Shown here: positions 31,302 to 39,270 of the stretch, piece by piece
How the letters are laid out: the number at the start of each line of letters is the position of its first letter
Numbering within the stretch: position 1 is the stretch's first letter
From: Planctomycetota bacterium
GTDB lineage: Bacteria; Planctomycetota; UBA1135; UBA2386
Reading direction: 5' to 3'
Assembly: GCA_028281765.1 (NCBI GenBank)
Contig: JANQJF010000014.1
Span: forward strand, 1 to 64,000
Length of the DNA stretch: 64,000 nt
The notes under the pieces: model-generated
The model's input: the letters and a program-made list of their open reading frames with translations, nothing else
Told to the model about the DNA's origin: nothing
Database searches by the model: none
Program-made: the position numbers and the translations under genes

Positions 31302-34163
31302 GTGAACGTCTCGACGATACTCGCGGATACCGCCTGGCTTCGCGGCCTGGTCGCCCGCCTCGTCGACGACGAGGCCACGATCGACGACATCGTGCAGAGC
31401 ACTCTCGTCGCCGCCTGGCAGCAGTCCGCGCCGATCGAAAAGCGCCGACCTTGGCTCGCACGCGTCGCCCGCAACGCGCTCTTCGAGCAGCGTCGCAAGC
31501 ACGAGCGCCGGGTCGTCCGCGAGGCGGCGGCGGCGAAGTCCGAGCGCGAACCATCCGCCGCCGAGATCCACGAGCGCGTCGAGATGCAGCGCGTGGTCTC
31601 GGACGTCGTGCTGCAGCTACCGCTCGAGTATCGCACCGTCGTCTTCATGCACTACTTCGACGGACTCTCGCTGCGCGAGATCGCCGAGCGCACCGACACG
31701 AAAATCGAGACGATTCGCACGCGGCACAAGCGCGCTCTCGAGCGCCTGCGCGGCAAGCTCGACGATCGCTGCGGGGGACGCGCGGCCTGGGCCCTCGTCC
31801 TGCTCAACCTCGACGTCTTGAAGCGCGGCCTCGCGGCGCCCTCCATCAGCGCGGTCGCCTGGCTGACTGTACCAGCAGCCGCGCTACTGGTGACGGCCGT
31901 CGCCTTCGGACTGCTCACGAGTGGCGACCCACTCGCCGAACCGGAGCGGATCGCGACGACGCCGCGCGTCGAGACGACGCCGAGCCCGATCGAATCCGTA
32001 GATCCTCGAGAGCTCTCCGGCCTTGGCGAACCAGAGCGATCGGGTGTCGGCGAGCCCGCGGCGTCGCGCATGCTCGTCGTGGGCCGGACCGTCACCGCCG
32101 AGTCGCGCGAGCCGATCGGGGATGCCGCATTCACGTTGCAAGCCCAGAGCACGACGGGTCTGTGGGCCGACGTCGCGTCGACGAAGACGCTCGGCGACGG
32201 ATCGTTCGAACTCGACGCGACGATTCCGGCCGCGGGCGGTCGCTATCGCTGGAAGATCGCGTCCGCGGATCGCGCGCCTCGCACGAACCCGCTCGATCTC
32301 ACGCGCGTGCGTCCCGACGCGACCCGCTCGCTGGATCTCGGGTCGGTCGAGGTCGCGGAGGGCTGCGCCGTGCGCGGAGTGGTCCTCAATGCATCGGGCG
32401 CGGCCGCGACGAACACGGACGTCTACTTGGTTCGCTCGACCGGGGAGTGCGACCACCTCGGCGCAACCGATGGGAGCGGATCGTTCGCCGCCGAACACGC
32501 GGTCGCGTTCACGGATGGCGAAGATCGACTGGTCGCCACTGGCGAGCTCGGCACGGGTTGGACATGGCTCGACTTGACCCGAGCCCGCGGCTGGCGCGAA
32601 GTCCGACTCCAACTTTTCCCGGGCGCGACAATCGACGTGCAGGTCGAATCCGAGGAGGGTCGCCCGATGCCCGACGTCGCCGTGAGTGCGCACGCCGCAT
32701 CTCCGTTGATCGAGGGCGACTGGACTCAGCGGCTCCTCGGACCAGGCAGTGAGTTCTCCCGTCGTCGACTTCATCGGACAGACGAGCGCGGCCACACCTC
32801 TCTGCGCGCTCTCCCCCTTCTCGGCGAACCCGACGACGAAGGCTGGTTGTTCTCGGTCGAACTGCGGCACGAAGGTCGCTCCGTCGTACGAGGGGTGCGC
32901 GCGTTCGCTGCGCGCCCGACGCGGCTCGACGTCGTCTGGCCGAAGATCGAACACGAGAAGGGCCCACCATCGAACGCGACGACTCTGGTCTATGGAGTTG
33001 TCGTCGACGACCGCGGCGACGCAGTCCGGGCAGCCCGTGTCGAACTCGTATCGCCCCAACAAGGGGCCGCTCTCACGGACGCGACGGGCGCATTCTGCGT
33101 CGCCGTGGCGGATTCGTCCGAAGTTGTGCGCGCCCGGGTCGTACCACCGGCACCCGAGCACGCGTGGACCGGGCCGCGCACCGTGGAGCTGCCTCGCGAA
33201 GTCGGCGACGTCGAAGTGCGTCTCACGCGCACGATCGGCGCTCGACTGTCGATCGACGTCGTCGACCGGGAAGGCAGCGCACTCGACGTGCGCCGAGCGC
33301 TGCTGTGGCCCGATCGCGATGGCGAACTCGGCGCACCGCACCCGGTGCGCTGTCGCATCGGTGGAATCGAGGCCACCGACCTCGCGCCGGGCAACTGGGC
33401 GACGATCATCGTCACGGCCGCCGGGCACACGATTCCACACGTCTTCGAGGTGCCCGCGGGCGAGCCGCTGGTCGACTTCGAACTCGTGCCTCTCGGCTCG
33501 TGCTCGGTGATCGGCGAACTCGATCTTTCCGCGGTGCCGGAATCGGAGCGCGACCGCCCGATCACGATCGCGCATTCGTTCGTCGAAGGGCCCGCGCTCT
33601 GGGTCGACCCCGACACGGGCGGACCGCTCGGTGATGGCGTCCAAGTCGTCGGCGCCGCGAACACGCTGCGGCTCGCTCCCGGCAAGACGCGCTTTCGGCT
33701 CGACGGCCTGACCGCCTTTCGCAAGCAGATCGACGTGTTCGTGACGAACTCGGCCCACCTGATCGGCGGCGTCGAGGTCCCGATCGTCGCCGGTCATCGG
33801 AGCCGCATCGCGCTGCGCGTGCGACCGGCCGCGACCGCGCGCTTCGAATGGAGTGGACCGCCGCCGGACGCGGACCTCACGCTCTGGTATCACTCGACGA
33901 ACGACGAGGATCCGACGCGCACGTGGCACGACTGGGTCACGCTCGCGCACATCCCGGCGGGGTTCCGCGGCGAGCTCCCGAATCTGACGCTTTTCCCCGG
34001 CGACTACGAGTGGGCAGTTTCGGATGCGGACCGCGATCCGGTTCGGACGACGGTCGGCACGACGGCGTTCCGCCAGGCCTACGCCGGTCAGGCGATGACG
34101 TTCTCCGGCGCGTTCCGCGTCGGGAAGCGCGGCGACGTCACGGTGCCGGTCAGAGTCCGATGA
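31302..34163 (+). CDS. ECF sigma factor fused to a membrane segment and extracytoplasmic sensor-like domains
   Basis: A 953-residue protein from a GTG. Residues about 1-155 are an ECF sigma factor: region 2 with 'TIDDIVQSTLVAAWQQ', and region 4 with 'LPLEYRTVVFMHYFDGLSLR' and its helix-turn-helix ending 'IRTRHKRALERLR'. A membrane helix follows at about 183-206 ('AVAWLTVPAAALLVTAVAFG'), then an acidic Pro-rich linker, then about 700 residues of carboxypeptidase-regulatory/Ig-like beta domains ('VGRTVTAESREPIGDAAFTL', 'VRGVVLNASGAAATNTDVYL', 'VYGVVVDDRGDAVRAARVEL'). The protein therefore joins promoter recognition to an outside domain. It overlaps the next, convergent kelch gene by 14 bases. 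Confidence 0.85.
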   Translation: MNVSTILADTAWLRGLVARLVDDEATIDDIVQSTLVAAWQQSAPIEKRRPWLARVARNALFEQRRKHERRVVREAAAAKSEREPSAAEIHERVEMQRVVSDVVLQLPLEYRTVVFMHYFDGLSLREIAERTDTKIETIRTRHKRALERLRGKLDDRCGGRAAWALVLLNLDVLKRGLAAPSISAVAWLTVPAAALLVTAVAFGLLTSGDPLAEPERIATTPRVETTPSPIESVDPRELSGLGEPERSGVGEPAASRMLVVGRTVTAESREPIGDAAFTLQAQSTTGLWADVASTKTLGDGSFELDATIPAAGGRYRWKIASADRAPRTNPLDLTRVRPDATRSLDLGSVEVAEGCAVRGVVLNASGAAATNTDVYLVRSTGECDHLGATDGSGSFAAEHAVAFTDGEDRLVATGELGTGWTWLDLTRARGWREVRLQLFPGATIDVQVESEEGRPMPDVAVSAHAASPLIEGDWTQRLLGPGSEFSRRRLHRTDERGHTSLRALPLLGEPDDEGWLFSVELRHEGRSVVRGVRAFAARPTRLDVVWPKIEHEKGPPSNATTLVYGVVVDDRGDAVRAARVELVSPQQGAALTDATGAFCVAVADSSEVVRARVVPPAPEHAWTGPRTVELPREVGDVEVRLTRTIGARLSIDVVDREGSALDVRRALLWPDRDGELGAPHPVRCRIGGIEATDLAPGNWATIIVTAAGHTIPHVFEVPAGEPLVDFELVPLGSCSVIGELDLSAVPESERDRPITIAHSFVEGPALWVDPDTGGPLGDGVQVVGAANTLRLAPGKTRFRLDGLTAFRKQIDVFVTNSAHLIGGVEVPIVAGHRSRIALRVRPAATARFEWSGPPPDADLTLWYHSTNDEDPTRTWHDWVTLAHIPAGFRGELPNLTLFPGDYEWAVSDADRDPVRTTVGTTAFRQAYAGQAMTFSGAFRVGKRGDVTVPVRVR

Positions 34164-35514
34164 ACCCGGCCCCGCCGTTCGACACGATCGCACCGAGCGG
34201 GTTCGCGATCGGGTCGGTCGCGAGCACCTGCACGAAGAACTCGGTGCCGGCCAGCTCCGGTCGGTCGGGAATCGCGAGTAGCCACACGCCGATGCCCCCG
34301 AGCGTCGGCACGCCAACCGTCGCCTCGGGACTGACGAGCAGCGAACAGCCCGTCATGCCGATGACGCCGAGAGGCGCGGGCAACGGCAATCCCTGGTAGT
34401 CGCTGTCCGAGCCGCCGAGCAGACCGAACGCAGTCGTCGTCGGGGGCAGCGAGGAGATCTCGATCGCGATACTCGCACCGAGACGTGGCTCCTGACCCGG
34501 CGCGAGCGCGAGCTGCGGAATGCCACCCGTCCCAAGGCAGCCCGAGCCGAACGGCGTCAACGAGCCGACGGGGCGTGGCACGTACGCCCACGTCAGCGTC
34601 GAGTTTTGGCCGCCATACGAGATCAACGCGTCGGTCGGCGAATGATACGCGAGCTGGTTGTCGAACGACGCCGGCCGCGGCGCGTCGAGGATCAAGTCCC
34701 ACGTCACACCGTCGTACTCCCAGGTTCGCAACGGCGTCTCGCCCGAACCATTTCGGAACAGAACGACTCGCTGCCTCCCATCGTGGTAGGCGATCGGACC
34801 GAAGGCAAACGGGACCAACGGCGTCGGCACCAACGTCCAGTCGTTGCCGTCCCACTCCCAGGTCTCGCTGATGTCGTTCCCACTGAAGTTGTTCCGACCG
34901 TAGAGCACCGTGACGCCACGCTCGCGGTCGTACGCCATCTGTCCGATGCGAATATTCGGAACATGCGTCGGGAACCGCTGCGTCCAAGCGACTCCATCCC
35001 ATTCCCAGGTGTCGCGTGGCCAAGTATCGTTCTGCAACTGCCCACCGAACAGCACGACGCGGCCGAGCCCTTCGTCGAATGCCATCGCCGGCTGCTCGCG
35101 ACCGGTCAGGCCGATCTGCCCCCCGACGACCGCAGACCACTGGGTGCCGTTCCACCCCCAGATCCCCGTCGGATTCAGGCCGCTCGGACTGCGACCACCG
35201 ACGACGATGGCGCGACCGAGATTCGCGTCGTAGCACATCGCATGCAGCTCACGGGCCGGCGGCGTGACGATACCCGGTCCGAGCTCGGTCCAGTCGTTGC
35301 CGTCCCACGCCCACAGGTCATTGCGCTCGTTCCCGTCCTCGCCCTGCCCGCCGTACAACATCACACGCTCCGAATCCGGGTCGTATGTCATCGCGTGCCA
35401 GCGCCGGGACGGCGGACTGTGGTCCGGGAACTGCAGCTGCCACGAAGCCTGCGCCACAACGGACGTAGCTGTGGCCAAGCACAAGATCGGGAACACCAAT
35501 GAGAGCTTTTGCAT
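34150..35514 (-). CDS. Secreted kelch-repeat protein with C-terminal shared module
   Basis: A 454-residue exported protein, with GGAG before the ATG and a signal peptide ending about 'TSVVAQA'. About six kelch repeats follow ('RRWHAMTYDPDSERVMLYGG', 'LWAWDGNDWTEL' and similar), then the canonical form of the shared module: 'PFGSGCLGTGGIPQLALAPG', 'GLPLPAPLGVIGMTGCSLLV' and 'DPIANPLGAIVSNGG'. Its end overlaps the end of the convergent sigma fusion gene by 14 bases. It is clearly a paralogue of the 29736-31118 and 58178-60307 proteins. Confidence 0.85.
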   Translation of the reverse strand: MQKLSLVFPILCLATATSVVAQASWQLQFPDHSPPSRRWHAMTYDPDSERVMLYGGQGEDGNERNDLWAWDGNDWTELGPGIVTPPARELHAMCYDANLGRAIVVGGRSPSGLNPTGIWGWNGTQWSAVVGGQIGLTGREQPAMAFDEGLGRVVLFGGQLQNDTWPRDTWEWDGVAWTQRFPTHVPNIRIGQMAYDRERGVTVLYGRNNFSGNDISETWEWDGNDWTLVPTPLVPFAFGPIAYHDGRQRVVLFRNGSGETPLRTWEYDGVTWDLILDAPRPASFDNQLAYHSPTDALISYGGQNSTLTWAYVPRPVGSLTPFGSGCLGTGGIPQLALAPGQEPRLGASIAIEISSLPPTTTAFGLLGGSDSDYQGLPLPAPLGVIGMTGCSLLVSPEATVGVPTLGGIGVWLLAIPDRPELAGTEFFVQVLATDPIANPLGAIVSNGGAGFIGL

Positions 35515-35626
35515 GATCGGACTCCGACGACCCCCTGCACTCGCAGGCTAACACGCCTGTTGCCCTGACGCCGGCAATCGGTCTCATGGAGACGCGGGCC
35601 AACTTCGGCCCACCGCACAGCTCGCC

Positions 35627-36688
35627 ATGTACACCCGACGCAACTTCTCCTTACGCGACATGCTGCTCTGGACGCGGCACGACATCCTCGCGTTCCTCAT
35701 CATTGCGACGCTGCCGGTCGTCCTCTACGAGAACCTCGAGATGCGCTGGCTGCACTTGCCATGGCTGCCGATCGCGCTGGTCGGCACGGCGGTCGCTTTC
35801 ATCATCGGCTTCCAAAACAACGCGAGCTACGGCCGCACTTGGGAGGCACGCAAGATCTGGGGCGGCATCACGAATGCCTCGCGCTCGTGGGCGATGACGG
35901 TGCGGGACTTCGTCACGAATCAGTTCACCGACAACCCCGTCAGCGAAGCCGAGCTCCAGACCATCCACCGCGAACTCGTGCATCGCCACGTCGCCTGGTT
36001 GACCGCGCTGCGCTACGCGATGCGCCAGCCCCGCACGTGGGAGGACTTCCTTTCGAAGAAGAGCAACCGCGAATGGTGGGAGGCGATCGGCGTACGCGAG
36101 CAGACGATGCCGATCCATGACGAGATCAAGGCGTTCATGCCCGAGGCCGAATGCAGCCTGCTCGCGGCCAAGGCGAACCTGCCTGCGCAGATCCTCGCGA
36201 TCCAGTCGAAGCGACTCCGCGAGCTACGCGAGCGCGGTCTGATCGAGGATTTCCGGCACATGGAGCTGCAAGGCATGCTGACGAACCTGATCGATCTGCA
36301 GGGCCGCTCGGAGCGCATCAAGAACTTCCCGTACCCGCGGCAGTACGCGACGCTCAACAAGTACTTCCTGTGGATCTTCGTGGTTCTCCTGCCGTTCGGC
36401 GTCATGCACGAGTTCAGCAAGATCGGCGAGGACATCGTCGCGGAGTTTCCGACGATGGGTCCGTCGTTCGTGTGGCTGTCGATCCCGTTCACGGTCATCG
36501 TCTGCTGGGTCTTCCACACGATGGAACGCATCGGCCGCGTCACGGAGAACCCGTTCGAAGGCAGCGCCAACGACGTCCCAATCTCGAGCATGTCGCGCGG
36601 TATGGAGATCGACATGCGACAGATCCTGGACGAGGATCCCGCCTCGATCCCCGAACCGATCGGACCGATTCACGACACGCTGATGTAG
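35627..36688 (+). CDS. Bestrophin-like (UPF0187) membrane channel
   Basis: A 353-residue membrane protein of the bestrophin/UPF0187 family, whose members form pentameric anion (or, in some bacteria, cation) channels. The family signatures are plain: 'IGFQNNASYGRTWEARKIWG' after the second membrane helix, and a C-terminal 'GRVTENPFEGSANDVPISSM' followed by 'EIDMRQ'. Membrane segments lie near residues 20-40, 45-62, 240-265 and 275-300. The next gene on the strand, a phosphatidyltransferase, starts 29 bases later and may be co-transcribed. Confidence 0.9.
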   Translation: MYTRRNFSLRDMLLWTRHDILAFLIIATLPVVLYENLEMRWLHLPWLPIALVGTAVAFIIGFQNNASYGRTWEARKIWGGITNASRSWAMTVRDFVTNQFTDNPVSEAELQTIHRELVHRHVAWLTALRYAMRQPRTWEDFLSKKSNREWWEAIGVREQTMPIHDEIKAFMPEAECSLLAAKANLPAQILAIQSKRLRELRERGLIEDFRHMELQGMLTNLIDLQGRSERIKNFPYPRQYATLNKYFLWIFVVLLPFGVMHEFSKIGEDIVAEFPTMGPSFVWLSIPFTVIVCWVFHTMERIGRVTENPFEGSANDVPISSMSRGMEIDMRQILDEDPASIPEPIGPIHDTLM

Positions 36689-36717
36689 GCGAGGGGCTCG
36701 CGCACTAAGATCGCGGC

Positions 36718-37299
36718 GTGCCTGTCCCAAGCTGGCTCCCGAACGCGATCTCGGCAGCGCGCGTCCTGCTCGTACCGATCTGGATCTGGTCAGCCGAGAC
36801 TTGCCGCGAGGCCTCCGCTCCCTGCATCGGCCCGCTGGCGATCCTGCTGGTGATCGGCGCGAGCGACGTCGTCGACGGCTGGCTCGCACGCCGCTTCGGC
36901 CTGAGTTCACGCCTCGGGGCCCTGCTCGACGCCGTCGCCGACAAGCTCTGCCAGGTCTTCGTCGTGACCTGGCTGACGCTGCGCGCGACCGAGACCGGTT
37001 CGCTCGCGCCGCTTCCGCTGTGGTTCATGCTGACCCTGATCGCGCGGGACGGCGTCCTCGTTGCCGGATCGCTGTGCGTGCGCGCGCGGCGCGGCCGGGT
37101 CGAGTTCGATCACGCGTTCCACGGCAAGGCGTCGAGCCTTGCGCTGTTCGCGCTCCTGGTCCTGGCCAATGCCGGCGCCCCGATTCCGGCGATCACATAC
37201 ACGACGGCCGCCATCACGATCCTCGTGGTCGTCAGCGGGGCACTGTACGTCGCCGAAGGTGTACGTCAGTGGCGCGGCACGTCCGCGCCCACCGGCTGA
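36718..37299 (+). CDS. CDP-alcohol phosphatidyltransferase family enzyme
   Basis: A 193-residue membrane enzyme from a GTG, with the full CDP-alcohol phosphatidyltransferase motif D50-x2-D53-G54-x2-A57-R58-x8-G67-x3-D71-x3-D75 in 'SDVVDGWLARRFG' and 'GALLDAVADK'. Enzymes of this family move a phosphatidyl group from CDP-diacylglycerol to glycerol phosphate, serine, inositol phosphate or similar. The acceptor cannot be set from sequence alone: phosphatidylglycerophosphate synthase is the commonest identity at this length, and phosphatidylserine synthase is also possible and would link to the psd/pmtA genes at 6.5-12.5 kb. It ends 8 bases from the convergent lipoprotein gene. Confidence 0.85.
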   Translation: MPVPSWLPNAISAARVLLVPIWIWSAETCREASAPCIGPLAILLVIGASDVVDGWLARRFGLSSRLGALLDAVADKLCQVFVVTWLTLRATETGSLAPLPLWFMLTLIARDGVLVAGSLCVRARRGRVEFDHAFHGKASSLALFALLVLANAGAPIPAITYTTAAITILVVVSGALYVAEGVRQWRGTSAPTG

Positions 37300-37307
37300 G
37301 CGCCGAA

Positions 37308-39047
37308 TCAGTTGCCGTTCACGATCTCGAGATCGAACGCGCCCGTGATCGTGCCCGTCAGCGTCACCTCGGTGCGCGGGTCTTCGTCGGGCCCGCTCGT
37401 CGTGCGTCGACCCGCGATCGTCGCGGAGAACGTTCCCTCGAGGCGATCGCCGTCGAGCACGCCGTACGACGTCAGCGTCACGGTGCCACCCGTGGACGTG
37501 AACACGACCGGCGAACCGTCGTCGAGGTTCATGATGTCCGGCGAGTTGTAGGTGATCAGCACCTCGTCGAGCATGTCCTCGAACACTTCGAGAGGCTCGC
37601 CGAACGTGTAGGTTCCGGGCCCGGTGATCTGCCGCGGATCGAAGAAGATCCACACGATCTCGCCGAGTCCGACGAGCGACTCGCTCGCGAAGATCGACGG
37701 CACGTTGGGAATCGTGATCTCGCCCTCGAAGCTCGACACGGACGTCGCGATCGTCAGCTGCGGGTCGAAACTCAGACTGAAGCCCGGCACCGAGATCGAG
37801 ACGTCGAGAGACCCACTGCCGAGACCATCGTCTTTGCAGTAGCGTGGATTCGTCGCGACCGCCGGGTCCGGCAGCGCCGTCGGCGGCGCGCCGTTGCGCC
37901 AGCGGTAGACCTTGCGCGTCGGGAACTTGGCCGACGAGACCCAGGTCCCGGTGAAGTACGACGCGTCGATCGGCGCCTCCCACAGACCCGACTGTTCGTC
38001 GGCGTTGCGCACGGTGATCGTCGTCGAGAACCCGAGCATCGAAGTCTCGACCCGCCGGACTTCAGCCACGTGCCCCGGCAGGCTGCGCCCACCCTGGAAG
38101 TAGAAGACCTTGTCGCCGGGTCGCGCGTCGCTCTCCGGCACCTCCATCAGGAGGTCGGAGTTCTGCACGAGTGCCTGGTAGAACCGCGAGGGATCGGCAG
38201 CCCACGGACGACCGCCGTTCAGGCCGCGGAACGCGTAGCCCGCGCAGTTGAAGCTCCAAGTCGGCGAGCCCGGGAACAGCGGGTCGTCATCGACGTACGT
38301 GCCGCCGCCGTCCTCGACCTGCTCGACGAAATGGCGCGCGCGATCGGACGTCATCGGGTCGACGTTGAACTGGCGCCCCTCGACCGTCAGGTTCTGCGTC
38401 GCGCCGCTCGCGTCGGTGTAGGTCAGCGGCTGTCCGGAACCGTCGACGAGCACGTATCGCCGGCCACAGCTCCGCGTCGCGCCGTCGCCGGCCTGCGCCG
38501 CGAACGTCGCGAGGGACTGCGACGGCGACGCCGCGAGCTCCGGCTCCATCTCGACGAGATCGTAGAACGCGTCCTCGCGCAAATCGGAGCGACCCCGCAA
38601 CGACTTGAGAGCGTGGGTCACGAAGTGCGGGGTCCAGTAGAGCCCACCCGTGATCTCGGTCTCGAGGAACGCCTGCAGCGTCGGGATGCTGTCGGTGTCC
38701 CGGCGCTTCTCGATCGCGTACGCGTTGACCAAGAGCTGGTAGTCCCGCGTCGGATCCGGCGCGCCCTGGAACACGGAGCGCAACGCGGCCGCGGTGCCGC
38801 CGCCGCCCTGGATCAGGTTCGTGAGCTCGGGGAAGCCCTCTTCGAGGCGCGCTCGCAGGCCGTCGGCCGAGCCGGATGCCGTCAGAAGATCGGAGGTTCC
38901 GGACAGCGTCGCTGCTCGATCCAAGGCCTGCTGCACCTCCGGTGTGATGACGGTGGAGTCGCCGCCGCCCCCACCGCCGCCTCCACTACCACAGGCAGTG
39001 ACCAAGACGAGCAACGCGAGGGACAGGCGGGTGCGGAGGGCATTCAT
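37308..39047 (-). CDS. Lipoprotein with an NlpC/P60- or CHAP-like peptidase region
   Basis: A 579-residue lipoprotein: lipobox 'VTAC' with Cys19, then a run of eight glycines. Residues about 260-350 hold a Cys-His pair in the arrangement of papain-like amidases: Cys268 in 'SFNCAGYAFRGL' and His326 in 'SLPGHVAEVRRV', with 'GDKVFYFQGG' between them. The N-terminal third is helical, and the C-terminal ~200 residues are beta-rich. This would fit a cell-wall or glycopeptide hydrolase, but the family match is by motif only. The start at 39047 was chosen over a TTG two codons upstream. Confidence 0.65.
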   Translation of the reverse strand: MNALRTRLSLALLVLVTACGSGGGGGGGGDSTVITPEVQQALDRAATLSGTSDLLTASGSADGLRARLEEGFPELTNLIQGGGGTAAALRSVFQGAPDPTRDYQLLVNAYAIEKRRDTDSIPTLQAFLETEITGGLYWTPHFVTHALKSLRGRSDLREDAFYDLVEMEPELAASPSQSLATFAAQAGDGATRSCGRRYVLVDGSGQPLTYTDASGATQNLTVEGRQFNVDPMTSDRARHFVEQVEDGGGTYVDDDPLFPGSPTWSFNCAGYAFRGLNGGRPWAADPSRFYQALVQNSDLLMEVPESDARPGDKVFYFQGGRSLPGHVAEVRRVETSMLGFSTTITVRNADEQSGLWEAPIDASYFTGTWVSSAKFPTRKVYRWRNGAPPTALPDPAVATNPRYCKDDGLGSGSLDVSISVPGFSLSFDPQLTIATSVSSFEGEITIPNVPSIFASESLVGLGEIVWIFFDPRQITGPGTYTFGEPLEVFEDMLDEVLITYNSPDIMNLDDGSPVVFTSTGGTVTLTSYGVLDGDRLEGTFSATIAGRRTTSGPDEDPRTEVTLTGTITGAFDLEIVNGN

Positions 39048-39270
39048 GAGCAACCTCGGGAATCGTGCAGTGTATCCAGAGGGTGAATCCCCAGGCCGAA
39101 GCGCGGGGGGACAGCGAGCTCGAGATTTCTTCGGAGGAACCGCACCGCCCCGAAACCACCCGTGTCAGCGCCGGCAGGCCACAGCCGGACCTGCGCGGGC
39201 GTTTCGGTTGCGGAACATCGAGACATGCTGTTTCCTCGCCTCGCAGGCGGCGGGCAGCCGCTCCTTCTTC

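Noticed and set aside
31884..34316. An 810-codon minus-strand frame across the sigma fusion
   Set aside because: Antisense shadow with no recognisable motif; the plus strand has clear sigma regions and repeated beta domains.
38956..38996. GC-rich glycine-codon run as a tandem repeat locus
   Set aside because: It encodes the poly-glycine linker after the lipobox of the 37308-39047 lipoprotein, a common feature after lipidated cysteines.
36801..39086. A 761-codon plus-strand frame across the phosphatidyltransferase and the lipoprotein
   Set aside because: Composition is that of a shadow frame, while both real genes have family motifs or a lipobox.
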